DNA from: Gilvimarinus sp. DA14 | GTDB lineage: Bacteria; Pseudomonadota; Gammaproteobacteria; Pseudomonadales; Cellvibrionaceae | Length of the DNA: 64,000 nt | Assembly: GCF_024204685.1 (NCBI RefSeq) | Contig: NZ_CP100350.1 | Location: forward strand, 372,001-436,000 | Direction: 5' to 3' | Shown: positions 53,413 to 61,909 of the stretch, in pieces | Position numbering within the stretch: position 1 is the first letter of the stretch | How the letters are laid out: each line of letters begins with the position of its first letter | Position numbers and translations under genes: made by a program | The notes under the pieces: model-generated | Databases searched by the model: none | Told to the model about the DNA's origin: nothing | What the model saw: the letters and a program-made list of their open reading frames with translations, nothing else

Positions 53413-54085
53413 GCGTTTCCTAGTCTTTCCTGTTGGGCGCAGCGGGCCCCTGGCGACTAATCAACGCTGTGTGTCTTGCACAGCCATATTGCGCTCTGCG
53501 TCCTGAGGGAGGCAGTGGCGGCTGTCGGATTGTTATTGAACTTCGTCGTCGGTTTGTGCGCATTAGGCGCTGGTTTTGCAAACCGAAGTGTCAATATTGT
53601 CTTTAAAATCCGTTTTACCGAGTTAGCCGGGTCTGTCCGGCGCTGTCATTTTGCTTGTCTGTGCAGCAGGCAAATGCCTTCTTTCCTATGAGTCTATCGG
53701 GAGCAATTGGTGCTCTCTCATCGTTCAAGTTTCTGCCAGAGATCAGCTGGTATATTACAAAACACATCGAGCGGATTAATCGCATTGCGCCTGCTGCGCA
53801 ATGGTTTTGGTGTTCGCGCTGCCTTAAGCTTGGCTTAGCTAAATAGCTTTGGGCGCGCGTCGCACCTCTCATCACTTCACCTGGTGCGCCACGTCAATCG
53901 TATATTAAGTTGGGCGGCACCTCGGCTGGCAGCGGTATTTCCTCGCGACACGCCTGATACGCAATGTCCGGAAACCTGCCTGTCCCAGCAGGGCCGAATA
54001 TAACAGCTAAGGCAAAGCGCGGCAAACGTATTTTTGCCGCTGTCGGATGTGCCCGCGCAAAGCGAATACTGGTAAAATCCGCGCC
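53413..54085. other. 673-nt gap between rne and rluC (long rne leader)
   Basis: No protein gene is supported; small frames here (for example 53655-53846) lack ribosome sites and family likeness. In E. coli this gap encodes a long rne 5' leader that RNase E uses to control its own mRNA, so a similar role is likely. One clear stem is seen: 53783-53790 with 53796-53803, an 8-bp perfect pairing with a 5-nt loop. Near 54070-54078 is the rluC promoter. I could not identify the rne promoter. Confidence 0.55.
54070..54078 (+). promoter_or_regulatory. Extended -10 promoter directly before rluC
   Basis: TGG-TAAAAT is an extended -10 element (TGn plus TAAAAT at 54073-54078) with no good -35 box. Transcription would start at about 54085-54086, that is at the ATG of rluC itself. 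No Shine-Dalgarno sequence is present between the box and the ATG. Confidence 0.5.
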
Positions 54086-55081
54086 ATGAATACAAAACCT
54101 CCCTCTTTTAATGACCTTGATGAGCGCTTTAGTCAGGTTCAGTATCTCACTATCGATGCCGATCAGGCTGGGCAGCGGGTAGATAATTACCTGGTGGCAC
54201 GGTTAAAGGGGGTGCCGCGTACACACGTTTACAAGTTGCTGCGCAAAGGCGAGGTACGGGTCAATAAAGGGCGGGTGCGAGCCGAGAGCCGCCTTGCCGC
54301 GGGCGATGTAGTGCGCTTGCCACCGCTGAAAGTTGCCCGTCGCGAGCCTCCCAAGCAATTAAGTCAAGGGTTAGGCAGGCTGCTGGATCAGTCGATCCTG
54401 TTCGAAAGTGATGGCTTGTTGGTGGTTAATAAGCCGCCCGGGCTTGCTGTACACGGTGGCAGTGGTGTCAGTCTCGGTTTGATTGAAGCTTTGCGTCAGC
54501 TGAGGCCTGAGGCTCGTTATCTTGAGTTGGTCCATCGGCTGGATAGGGATACCTCCGGTTGCATTATGGTGGCCAAAAAACGCAGTTATCTTCGATTTTT
54601 ACAGCAGTCGCTGCGGGAAAAAACAGCCGGGGCAGGCGGTATTACCAAGGTTTATCAGGCGCTGGTAGTGGGTGCCTGGCCTGTTAAAGCGCATAAAGTG
54701 GATGCGCCCTTGCTTAAGCTTGAGGCTTCTGGCGGTCGCGAGCGTATTGTCAAAGTCCATCCCGAGGGCAAACGCAGCCTGACCCAGTTTAAGATTTTAC
54801 AGTGTTATCAGGGGTTTACTCTGGTCGAGGCGAGGCCAATTACTGGGCGTACGCATCAAATTCGTGTGCACGCTCAGTACAAAGGTTGCCCCTTGTTGGG
54901 GGACGAAAAATACGGTCGTGATGATGTGAATGAAAAGATGCGTCGCAATGGTGCAAAGCGGCTGTTTTTGCATGCCAGTGCGCTGCGTCTATGTCTACCT
55001 GACGGGCAAGAGATTATGGTTGAGGCGCCTTTGCCGGGTGATCTGCAGTCAGTCTTGGGTGGCTTAAGGCCGGAGGAGTAG
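54086..55081 (+). CDS. rluC: Ribosomal large subunit pseudouridine synthase RluC
   Basis: RluC makes pseudouridines at 955, 2504 and 2580 of 23S rRNA (E. coli numbering). The 331-residue protein has an N-terminal S4 domain (GQRVDNYLVARLKGVPRTHVYKLLRKGEVRVN), the catalytic Asp in the VHRLDRDTSGCIMVAKK motif, and the RPITGRTHQIRVHAQYKGCPLLGDEKYG end. ATG 54086 is chosen over the frame start at 54047 for the family N-terminus and promoter position; the mRNA may be leaderless. The HAD phosphatase gene follows 3 nt later. Confidence 0.95.
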   Translation: MNTKPPSFNDLDERFSQVQYLTIDADQAGQRVDNYLVARLKGVPRTHVYKLLRKGEVRVNKGRVRAESRLAAGDVVRLPPLKVARREPPKQLSQGLGRLLDQSILFESDGLLVVNKPPGLAVHGGSGVSLGLIEALRQLRPEARYLELVHRLDRDTSGCIMVAKKRSYLRFLQQSLREKTAGAGGITKVYQALVVGAWPVKAHKVDAPLLKLEASGGRERIVKVHPEGKRSLTQFKILQCYQGFTLVEARPITGRTHQIRVHAQYKGCPLLGDEKYGRDDVNEKMRRNGAKRLFLHASALRLCLPDGQEIMVEAPLPGDLQSVLGGLRPEE

Positions 55082-55084
55082 GCT

Positions 55085-55723
55085 TTGCTGTATATCTTTG
55101 ATTGGGATGGGACTCTCAGCGATTCCACTGACACCATAGTGGCTGCCATGCAGCGCGCCGCCGAGGATATAGGTTGGCAGCGGCCGGAGGACGATACGGT
55201 GCGCAATATAATCGGCCTGGGTTTGCCGGAGGCTTTACGGGTGATGTACCCGGATGAATCAGTACAAAGTCTGGATGCTATACGTGACCGCTACCGACAT
55301 CATTACCTGCAGATGGACCAGGCCAAGCCCGCAGAGTTATACCCCAGGGTTCAGGAATCCTTGGATAAGTTGCGGGCCGATGGGCATATTCTGGCGGTAG
55401 CGACGGGTAAAAGCCGCAAGGGACTCGATCGTATTTTTGCGGCGATGGGGCTTGACGGATATTTTCATGCCAGTCGTTGTGCCGATGAGACAGCCTCTAA
55501 GCCGGACCCTTTGATGTTGCATCAGCTGTTGGCGGAGTTATCTGTCCCCGCCGCTGAAGCCGTAATGGTAGGCGACACCGAGTACGATATGGAAATGGGG
55601 CGGCGCGCCGGAATGGCGCGTATTGCAGTCAGTTACGGAGCTCATAAACCCGAGCGCCTGTATCCTTACGAGCCTGAGCTGTGCATGAGTTGTTTCAGTG
55701 AAATTCTGTCCTGGCGTCGCTAG
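55085..55723 (+). CDS. HAD-superfamily phosphatase (phosphoglycolate phosphatase-like)
   Basis: A HAD-IA hydrolase of 212 residues. The nucleophile is in FDWDGTLSDS (DxD motif), the conserved Thr in AVATGKSRKG, the Lys in ASKPDPLML and the acids in MVGDTEYDMEMGRRAG, so all four motifs are intact. The helical cap between motifs I and II is typical of Gph/pyrophosphatase PpaX relatives. It starts at TTG 55085 after a strong GGAGGAG site, 3 nt behind rluC. Its 3' end overlaps yceF tail to tail by 29 nt. The substrate is not certain. Confidence 0.9.
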   Translation: MLYIFDWDGTLSDSTDTIVAAMQRAAEDIGWQRPEDDTVRNIIGLGLPEALRVMYPDESVQSLDAIRDRYRHHYLQMDQAKPAELYPRVQESLDKLRADGHILAVATGKSRKGLDRIFAAMGLDGYFHASRCADETASKPDPLMLHQLLAELSVPAAEAVMVGDTEYDMEMGRRAGMARIAVSYGAHKPERLYPYEPELCMSCFSEILSWRR

Positions 55724-56312
55724 GTTGCGATTTGAGCACATCGATTCCCACTTTACCCAGTAGCTGTGTAAGTCTTATCAGTGGCAGGCCGATGAGGGCG
55801 TTGGGATCATCCCCCTCCAGTCGTTCGAATAAGCTAATGCCCAGAGCTTCGCATTTAAAGCTGCCAGCGCAATCATAGGGCTGATCCTGCCTTAAGTAAT
55901 AGTCTATTTGCTCGGTGGTTAGAGGGCGAAAATATACGCTGAAGCTTTCCACCGCAGTAAGGGGTTTCATTTTCAAGGAGTCCAGTAGGCACAGGCCGGT
56001 ATAAAAAGTTACTTTTTTGCCGCTCGCCGCTTGCAATTGAGCCAATGCTTTTTCATGGTTGCCGGGCTTGCTGCAGGGGGTGCCGTCCAGGCTTGCAACC
56101 TGGTCGCTACCAATAATCAGGTGAGAGGGGTAGGTGGCCGCCAACGCTTCGGCTTTTTGTTGCGCCAGGCGCAGGGCCAGTTCGTGAGGAGTCTCATGCG
56201 GTATAGGTGCTTCGTCGATCTCGGGCGATACCGCAGTAAAAGGTAGGTTCAGCCTTTTCAGCAGTTCGCGACGCTGAGGCGAGCTGGAGGCGAGTACAAT
56301 TTCTCGTTGCAT
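55695..56312 (-). CDS. yceF: Maf-like m7GTP pyrophosphatase YceF
   Basis: YceF is a Maf-family nucleotide pyrophosphatase that hydrolyses m7GTP, a housecleaning function. The 205-residue protein opens IVLASSSPQRRELLKRL, has LIIGSDQVASLDGTP and the YDCAGSFKCEALGISLFE segment typical of the YceF subgroup. ATG 56312 has GGAGA upstream; the longer frame to 56417 has no family likeness. It is divergent from yceD and convergent with the HAD gene, overlapping it by 29 nt. Confidence 0.93.
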   Translation of the reverse strand: MQREIVLASSSPQRRELLKRLNLPFTAVSPEIDEAPIPHETPHELALRLAQQKAEALAATYPSHLIIGSDQVASLDGTPCSKPGNHEKALAQLQAASGKKVTFYTGLCLLDSLKMKPLTAVESFSVYFRPLTTEQIDYYLRQDQPYDCAGSFKCEALGISLFERLEGDDPNALIGLPLIRLTQLLGKVGIDVLKSQPSDARTEFH

Positions 56313-56466
56313 TGGTGTTGTCTCCGCTGTGCTGGTACGGCCAGTGGCGCCGAGCCGGCTTGGGCGTTTTAGGGGTTGAGTGCCACTGTTGCGGGTTCCA
56401 ATTAATTCGCGGGGCACTTAAATGGCCCGATACCTTGTATTTATTGGCCGAAAAGGTCAAATGTCT

Positions 56467-56495
56467 TTGACAGATGGACGGTCTATCCCTATTAT
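56467..56495 (+). promoter_or_regulatory. Strong sigma-70 promoter directly before yceD
   Basis: A perfect TTGACA (56467-56472), a 17-bp spacer and TATTAT (56490-56495). The predicted start is about 56502, only two or three bases before the yceD ATG at 56505. No ribosome site fits in between, so yceD-rpmF-plsX mRNA may begin almost at the start codon. Confidence 0.8.
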
Positions 56496-56504
56496 TGCGC
56501 GCTT

Positions 56505-57047
56505 ATGTCTCAAGCACCCTCAAGTCAGTCATTGCCAAGGCGCGGCGACCCGCGTAAATACGCCCAGCAGGGCGTAGAATTGACGGGCGTTTTGGCTCTT
56601 GAGGCGCTGCCGCGTCTACAGGGTGCAGTGGCTGGTGACAGTGCGAGTTTTCAGGTGCTGTTATCGTTCCGAATTGATGAAGATGGCAAAAAGGTACTGG
56701 AAGGAGCAATTGACGGCGAGGTCAGTATGATCTGTCAGCGTTGTCTCGACCTTGTTCAGGTGCCTTTAAGTTGTAATCTGAGGCTCGGTATTGTGTGGAG
56801 TGAGGATCAGGCTCGGGCCTTGCCGCGCGATCTCGATCCTTGGGTTGTAGGTGAGGGTGCAGCTGACTTTTACGATATCGTGGAAGAAGAGTTGCTGTTG
56901 AGTCTGCCGGCGGTGGCCTATCATGACTATGCGTGTGTTCCCAGTGAGCACTTTCGCAGTGAGGCACCCGAGGCTGAGGTAAGCAGTAAGCCCAAGCAAA
57001 ACCCGTTTCAAGTTCTGGAGCAACTTAAAGGAACGCCGAAAAAGTAG
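56505..57047 (+). CDS. yceD: 23S rRNA accumulation protein YceD (DUF177)
   Basis: YceD is a conserved small protein linked to 23S rRNA or ribosome accumulation, encoded with rpmF. The 180-residue product has the DUF177 CxxC element in MICQRCLDLVQVPL and the late acidic segment YDIVEEELLLSLP. The ATG is directly preceded by a promoter rather than a ribosome site. rpmF follows after 55 nt, an arrangement shared across bacteria and plants. Confidence 0.92.
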   Translation: MSQAPSSQSLPRRGDPRKYAQQGVELTGVLALEALPRLQGAVAGDSASFQVLLSFRIDEDGKKVLEGAIDGEVSMICQRCLDLVQVPLSCNLRLGIVWSEDQARALPRDLDPWVVGEGAADFYDIVEEELLLSLPAVAYHDYACVPSEHFRSEAPEAEVSSKPKQNPFQVLEQLKGTPKK

Positions 57048-57102
57048 TCTGGTCTACCAGAGGCGCCCCTGCTTCAGTTTATTGTTATATAGGAGTTAAA
57101 TC

Positions 57103-57285
57103 ATGGCCGTTCAACAAAACAAAAAGACACGTTCTAAGCGCGGTATGCGTCGTTCTCACGATGCGCTGACCGGGCAGACCCTGTCTGTAGATCCTACCAG
57201 TGGTGAAAAGCACTTGCGTCATCATGTGACCGCCGACGGTTTTTACCGTGGTCGTAAGGTGATCGATAAAGCATCTGACGAGTAA
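57103..57285 (+). CDS. rpmF: 50S ribosomal protein L32
   Basis: L32 is a small zinc-ribbon-derived protein of the large subunit. The 60-residue sequence starts [22 protein letters not shown], the family signature, and ends [16 protein letters not shown]. The usual pair of CxxC motifs is absent, as in other gammaproteobacterial L32 proteins of the zinc-free type. A clear AGGAG precedes the ATG. It lies between yceD and plsX, the conserved order. Confidence 0.97.
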   Translation: MAVQQNKKTRSKRGMRRSHDALTGQTLSVDPTSGEKHLRHHVTADGFYRGRKVIDKASDE

Positions 57286-57312
57286 GTTGTCTGGCAGAAA
57301 GACGATTTAACA

Positions 57313-58305
57313 TTGTCTACTCCAATACGACTGGCACTTGATGCTATGAGCGGGGACTTCGGTCCCCGCATTACTATCCCCGCTGCGCAAAAATTCGCGC
57401 AGGCAGTACCCCATGTTCAACTTCATTTGTTCGGTGATCCGGAGGCCATTAACGCCGCCGCCGACCGCCCCCTCTCTAGCAATATCAGCATACAGCCGAC
57501 GCAAAGTGTGATTGCGATGGATGCCGACCCGCGCCAAACATTGCGCCAGGGAAAGGATTCGTCCATGTGGCAGGCGTTACAGGCGCTTGCTGATCGCAGG
57601 GTTCAGGCCTGTGTCAGTGCCGGTAACAGTGGCGCATTGATGCTGATTAGTCGCCGTGTGCTAGGGGTTATTCCAGGTGTAGAAGTACCGGCATTCAGTA
57701 AAATTATGCCGGTGGAATCGGGCTTTACACTGATGCTAGATCTGGGAGGGAATCTACACTGCAGCGCCGAGCAGTTGCTGCAGTTTGCCCGCATGGGGCA
57801 GGTTCAGGCCAGGGCTTCGGGGATCGAAAACCCGAGGGTTGCGCTGCTTAATATTGGAGCGGAGGCGGGTAAGGGAACCCGAACTATTCGCGATGCGGCG
57901 CAGCTACTGAAAAGTGCTAAGGATATAAATTTTTCCGGTTACCTTGAGGCTGACGCCATTTATACCGGTGCTGCAGAGGTAATCGTAAGCGATGGTTTTA
58001 GTGGCAATATCGCCCTTAAAACCAGCGAGGGTGTGGCTAGGGTGCTAACCCGCCGAATCGAGAAGAGCTTTTCGACCGGGCTGGGGCGTTTGGCGGGCCT
58101 GCTAATCTGGCCGATCGTTAAAAGTTGGCGCGCCGAGTTTAACCCCGACGCTTATAATGGCGCAGTGCTCGCTGGGCTTAACGGGGTGGTAGTCAAGAGT
58201 CATGGTGGCGCGGGAGTAAATGCTACCGTCAATGCCCTGAACTTGGCGCTTGAGCAAGCGCAAACAGCGGTGCCAGAAAAAATCGCTACTGCCGTTGCCC
58301 GGTGA
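57313..58305 (+). CDS. plsX: Phosphate acyltransferase PlsX
   Basis: PlsX makes acyl-phosphate from acyl-ACP, the acyl donor for PlsY in phospholipid synthesis. The 330-residue protein opens RLALDAMSGDFGP and has the CVSAGNSGALM, ALLNIGAEAGKGT and VSDGFSGNIALKTSEG segments of the family. The start is TTG 57313; the ribosome site is weak, so it may depend on readthrough from rpmF, 27 nt upstream. It opens the fatty acid synthesis block. Confidence 0.95.
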   Translation: MSTPIRLALDAMSGDFGPRITIPAAQKFAQAVPHVQLHLFGDPEAINAAADRPLSSNISIQPTQSVIAMDADPRQTLRQGKDSSMWQALQALADRRVQACVSAGNSGALMLISRRVLGVIPGVEVPAFSKIMPVESGFTLMLDLGGNLHCSAEQLLQFARMGQVQARASGIENPRVALLNIGAEAGKGTRTIRDAAQLLKSAKDINFSGYLEADAIYTGAAEVIVSDGFSGNIALKTSEGVARVLTRRIEKSFSTGLGRLAGLLIWPIVKSWRAEFNPDAYNGAVLAGLNGVVVKSHGGAGVNATVNALNLALEQAQTAVPEKIATAVAR

Positions 58306-58348
58306 ATAGGAGCAACACAAGATTTTAGTTCTAACCATATAAGAGTTA

Positions 58349-59290
58349 ATGATTATGACCGTAGCAAATCTCGCATTTGTATTTCCGGGGCAGGGATCGC
58401 AGAAAATTGGCATGCTCGCCGAACTTGCGGCCCAGTATCCTATTGTTGAACAAACTTTTGCTGAAGCTTCGCAGGTGCTTGGGTACGACCTCTGGCAGCG
58501 TGCGCAGCAGGGGACTCAGGAGGAGATTAACCTAACCGAATGCACTCAGCCTTTGTTGCTCACGGCGAGTGTTGCTTGTTGGCGCGTTTGGTGTGAGCGA
58601 GGCGGCGCTGCGCCGGCAATGATGGCGGGTCATAGTTTGGGCGAATGGTCGGCCTTGGTGTGCGCGGGCGTGGTTGCTTTTACTGATGCTGTTGCCCTGG
58701 TGCGCCAACGGGGCAAGCTGATGCAAGAGGCAGTGCCGGCTGGCGTAGGCGCCATGGCAGCGATTATTGGCTTGGATGACGCAGAGGTTAAGTCTGCCTG
58801 TGAAGCGTCAGCGCAAGGCGAAGTCGTAGGGCCGGTGAATTTTAACTCGCCGGGGCAGGTAGTAATTGCAGGGCACGCCGATGCGGTGGCACGTGCTATT
58901 GAGGCGTGCAAAGAGGCAGGAGCCAAGCGCGGCTTGCCGCTGCCGGTTAGTGCTCCTTTCCATACTTTATTGATGCAGCCAGCTGCGGAGCGTCTTGCTG
59001 AACAGGTTCAGGCAACTGAGTTTAATGCGCCCCAGGTGCCTGTGGTGCACAATGTGAATGCCGCGGCCGAGTCGGATCCAGAAAAAATTAAAGCGCTGAT
59101 GATTGAGCAAATTTATTCGCCAGTGCTATGGGTTGACTGCGTTAAAACCATGCAGGCGGAAGGTGTCGAGCGCTTGATTGAATGCGGACCTGGCAAGGTG
59201 TTGGCCGGTCTTGCAAAACGGATCGATCGCGCTATCAGCGCGACTTCAGTGGAGACTCCCGAGGAGTTCGAAGCGGCTTTAGCCTCCTAG
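58349..59290 (+). CDS. fabD: Malonyl-CoA:ACP transacylase
   Basis: FabD moves malonyl from CoA to ACP to supply fatty acid elongation. The 313-residue protein has FVFPGQGSQKIGM at its start, the catalytic Ser96 in GHSLGEW (Trp where Tyr is common), the Arg in LVRQRGKLM, and the second catalytic His in SAPFHTLLM. Two ATG codons are close together at 58349 and 58355; the first is taken. It lies between plsX and fabG. Confidence 0.96.
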   Translation: MIMTVANLAFVFPGQGSQKIGMLAELAAQYPIVEQTFAEASQVLGYDLWQRAQQGTQEEINLTECTQPLLLTASVACWRVWCERGGAAPAMMAGHSLGEWSALVCAGVVAFTDAVALVRQRGKLMQEAVPAGVGAMAAIIGLDDAEVKSACEASAQGEVVGPVNFNSPGQVVIAGHADAVARAIEACKEAGAKRGLPLPVSAPFHTLLMQPAAERLAEQVQATEFNAPQVPVVHNVNAAAESDPEKIKALMIEQIYSPVLWVDCVKTMQAEGVERLIECGPGKVLAGLAKRIDRAISATSVETPEEFEAALAS

Positions 59291-59316
59291 AAAGTCACTA
59301 AAGGATATTTTATAAG

Positions 59317-60063
59317 ATGATGAATTTAGAAGATAAAGTGGCACTTGTAACTGGTGCAAGCCGCGGTATTGGTGCGGCGATTGCCGAACAGCTCGGTGCC
59401 GCCGGTGCCGTGGTGGTTGGCACCGCGACCAGCGAAAAAGGCGCCGCCGCCATTACCGACAATATTCAGTCTGTGGGGCACAAGGGGTGTGGCATGGTGC
59501 TGAATGTTACTGAGCCGGAATCGGTAGCCGAATTGCTCAAGCGGGTTACAGATGAGTATGGCGCGCCAGCAATATTGGTAAACAACGCCGGTATCACCAA
59601 GGATAACTTGCTGATGCGCATGTCCGATGAAGAGTGGTTTGACGTGATCAATACCAATCTCAGTGCAGTGTATCGATTGAGCAAAGCTGTATTGCGCGGC
59701 ATGATGAAGGCTCGCTGGGGGCGTATCATTAATGTCGGCTCCGTGGTTGGCTCTATGGGCAACCCAGGGCAGGCGAACTACGCGGCAACTAAAGCCGGTG
59801 TAGCGGGTTTCGCGCGTTCACTGGCGGCTGAAGTTGGTTCGCGCGGTATTACCGTGAATACTGTGGCGCCTGGGTTTATCGATACCGATATGACCAAGGT
59901 TTTGCCGGACGAACAAAAAGCGGACTTGCTAAATCGCATTCCTCTTGGCAGGCTGGGCAAGCCTGAGGAGATTGCCGCAGTCGTGAGCTTTTTGGCTTCT
60001 GACGCCGGAGGTTATGTTTCCGGTGAGACTATTCAGGTGAATGGCGGCATGTATATGGGATAA
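59317..60063 (+). CDS. fabG: 3-oxoacyl-ACP reductase
   Basis: FabG reduces 3-oxoacyl-ACP with NADPH. The 248-residue short-chain dehydrogenase has the cofactor loop TGASRGIGAAIAE, the NNAG motif in LVNNAGITKDN, and the Ser-Tyr-Lys triad in NVGSVVG... NYAATKAG. It ends in the FabG-specific QVNGGMYMG. Tandem ATG codons start the gene; spacing fits the first. It is 26 nt after fabD. Confidence 0.97.
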   Translation: MMNLEDKVALVTGASRGIGAAIAEQLGAAGAVVVGTATSEKGAAAITDNIQSVGHKGCGMVLNVTEPESVAELLKRVTDEYGAPAILVNNAGITKDNLLMRMSDEEWFDVINTNLSAVYRLSKAVLRGMMKARWGRIINVGSVVGSMGNPGQANYAATKAGVAGFARSLAAEVGSRGITVNTVAPGFIDTDMTKVLPDEQKADLLNRIPLGRLGKPEEIAAVVSFLASDAGGYVSGETIQVNGGMYMG

Positions 60064-60130
60064 TTGCTTTTCTAAGCAGTTGTTTTTTATAAGAAAATAC
60101 TCGCAGGGGAAAGTTTTTTTGCCCGATGCG

Positions 60131-60159
60131 TTACAACGCGGCGAAATTCGATGTAAAAT
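60131..60159 (+). promoter_or_regulatory. Possible promoter of acpP
   Basis: TTACAA (60131-60136) and TAAAAT (60154-60159) are 17 bp apart in the 188-nt fabG-acpP gap, giving a leader of about 85 nt for acpP. The -35 match is weak, but a dedicated promoter fits the high need for ACP. Confidence 0.45.
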
Positions 60160-60251
60160 GCGCGTCGATTTCGCCGTAGATAATCTGGAACCGCCACTGT
60201 GGTTCGGGTGACGGTTTCGTCGATACTACCTACTAGGAGTTGAATTAGATC

Positions 60252-60488
60252 ATGAGCAGCATTGAAGAACGCGTAAAAAAAATCGTTGCTGAGCAACTGG
60301 GCGTTAAAGAAGATGAAGTGAAAGCCGAGGCTTCTTTCGTTGAAGATTTGGGCGCGGACTCTCTGGATACTGTAGAGCTGGTGATGGCTCTGGAAGAAGA
60401 GTTTGAAACCGAGATTCCGGATGAAGAAGCCGAGAAAATCACCACTGTTCAGTTGGCTATCGATTACATCAATGCCAATCTGGCCTAA
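60252..60488 (+). CDS. acpP: Acyl carrier protein
   Basis: ACP carries growing fatty acids on 4'-phosphopantetheine. The 78-residue acidic protein has the attachment Ser37 in [18 protein letters not shown] and the usual four-helix pattern. A TAGGAG site precedes the ATG. It has its own likely promoter upstream and a strong terminator downstream, so it can be made at higher levels than its neighbours. Confidence 0.98.
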   Translation: MSSIEERVKKIVAEQLGVKEDEVKAEASFVEDLGADSLDTVELVMALEEEFETEIPDEEAEKITTVQLAIDYINANLA

Positions 60489-60518
60489 TCTGCGCATTCT
60501 TTGAATCCAGATTCAGCG

Positions 60519-60560
60519 AAAGCCGTATTATTGAAAAATAGTACGGCTTTTTCTTTTTTA
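60519..60560 (+). terminator. Intrinsic terminator after acpP
   Basis: A 14-bp stem with one G-U pair (60519-60532 with 60537-60550) is closed by a GAAA tetraloop and followed by a long T-rich tail to 60560. It separates acpP from fabF, which then must use readthrough or its own promoter in the next 80 nt. Confidence 0.92.
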
Positions 60561-60641
60561 GTATCGCGTGCTCGTGCATGTCGGTATTCAATCAAACAGG
60601 CGAGCAGAGCATTCGCGTTTCTGCAGCGGGAGATTAAATAA

Positions 60642-61886
60642 GTGTCGCGTAAGAGAGTAGTTGTTACCGGGTTAGGTATGGTCAGTCCCTTGGGGAATAC
60701 GGTGGCGGATACCTGGGATGGGATCTTAAACGGTAAGAGCGGTGTCGCTCCGATCACCAGCTTTGACGCCTCTGCGTTCAGTACACAATTTTCCGCGTCG
60801 GTGAAGGATTTTTCTGTCGACGGTTATTTTGCGCAAAAAGATGCGCGCAAGATGGATCGTTTTATCCAGTTCGGTATGGTTGCTGGCATTCAGGCCATGC
60901 GTGACTCGGGGCTTGAAGTTACCGAAGAAAACAGCGCCCGTATGGGGGTCTCTATTGGCTCTGGTATCGGCGGTATTGGCACTATCGAAGATGGCACCTT
61001 GGTCGTTGAGCAAAAAGGCCCACGCCGTATGTCGCCGTTTTTTGTGCCGGGTGCAATCATCAATATGATCGCAGGTAACTTGTCTATTCATTACGGCTTG
61101 CGCGGGCCAAACCTGGCCGTTACCACCGCGTGCACTACCGGTACCCACTGTATCGGTCTGGCAGCTCGCTCCATCATGTACGGTGAGGCGGATGTGATGC
61201 TCGCTGGTGGCGCGGAAATGGCGACTACGCCAGTAGGTTTGGGCGGTTTTGCTGCTGCTCGAGCTCTCTCCGGGCGCAACGATAATCCGCAGGCGGCCAG
61301 CCGACCCTGGGATAAAGACCGCGATGGTTTTGTACTGGGTGATGGCGCTGGGGTTTTGGTGCTGGAAGAGTACGAGCATGCCAAAGCCCGTGGTGCGAAC
61401 ATTTATGCTGAGCTGGTCGGCTTTGGTATGAGCGGCGACGCCTACCACATGACGTCTCCTCCAGCCGACGGAGCAGGTGCGGCCTTGTCGATGCAAAACG
61501 CGATCAAGGACGCCAATATCGCTCTCGAAGACATCAACTACATTAACGCCCACGGCACTTCTACTCCGGCAGGGGATGTGGCTGAGTGTCGGGCGGTGAA
61601 ATCTGTGATGGCCTCAGCGGTTGATCAGGTGGCGGTTAGTTCCACCAAATCTATGATTGGTCACCTTTTGGGCGCCGCCGGTGCCGTAGAAGCGATTTTT
61701 AGTGTGCTTGCTATTCGCGATCAGGTGGCTCCGCCCACGATTAATCTCGACAATCCAGACGAAGAGTGTGGTGATATCAACCTTGTGCCGCATACGGCGC
61801 AGGAAAAAGAAATACACGCTGTGCTGTCGAACTCGTTTGGTTTCGGTGGCACCAATGGTTCGTTGGTGTTTTCGCGCCTGAAGTAA
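60642..61886 (+). CDS. fabF: Beta-ketoacyl-ACP synthase II
   Basis: FabF condenses malonyl-ACP with acyl-ACP and controls temperature-dependent chain composition. The 414-residue thiolase-fold protein has nucleophile Cys164 in [10 protein letters not shown], the two active-site His residues in [12 protein letters not shown] and [13 protein letters not shown], and the [13 protein letters not shown] end. Translation starts at GTG 60642 behind a GGGAGA site. It lies after the acpP terminator and before pabC, the usual order. Confidence 0.97.
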   Translation: MSRKRVVVTGLGMVSPLGNTVADTWDGILNGKSGVAPITSFDASAFSTQFSASVKDFSVDGYFAQKDARKMDRFIQFGMVAGIQAMRDSGLEVTEENSARMGVSIGSGIGGIGTIEDGTLVVEQKGPRRMSPFFVPGAIINMIAGNLSIHYGLRGPNLAVTTACTTGTHCIGLAARSIMYGEADVMLAGGAEMATTPVGLGGFAAARALSGRNDNPQAASRPWDKDRDGFVLGDGAGVLVLEEYEHAKARGANIYAELVGFGMSGDAYHMTSPPADGAGAALSMQNAIKDANIALEDINYINAHGTSTPAGDVAECRAVKSVMASAVDQVAVSSTKSMIGHLLGAAGAVEAIFSVLAIRDQVAPPTINLDNPDEECGDINLVPHTAQEKEIHAVLSNSFGFGGTNGSLVFSRLK

Positions 61887-61909
61887 ACCTACCGTTAAGA
61901 TATTGGGCA

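Noticed and set aside
53615-53875. Small frames on both strands in the rne-rluC gap (53615-53875 minus and 53655-53846 plus)
   Set aside because: No ribosome sites, no recognisable domain, and the two overlap each other; the gap is better explained as a leader region.
60726-61553. 275-codon open frame on the minus strand opposite fabF
   Set aside because: It lies wholly inside an unmistakable fabF, has no ribosome site or family likeness, and its composition is that of a reverse-strand shadow.
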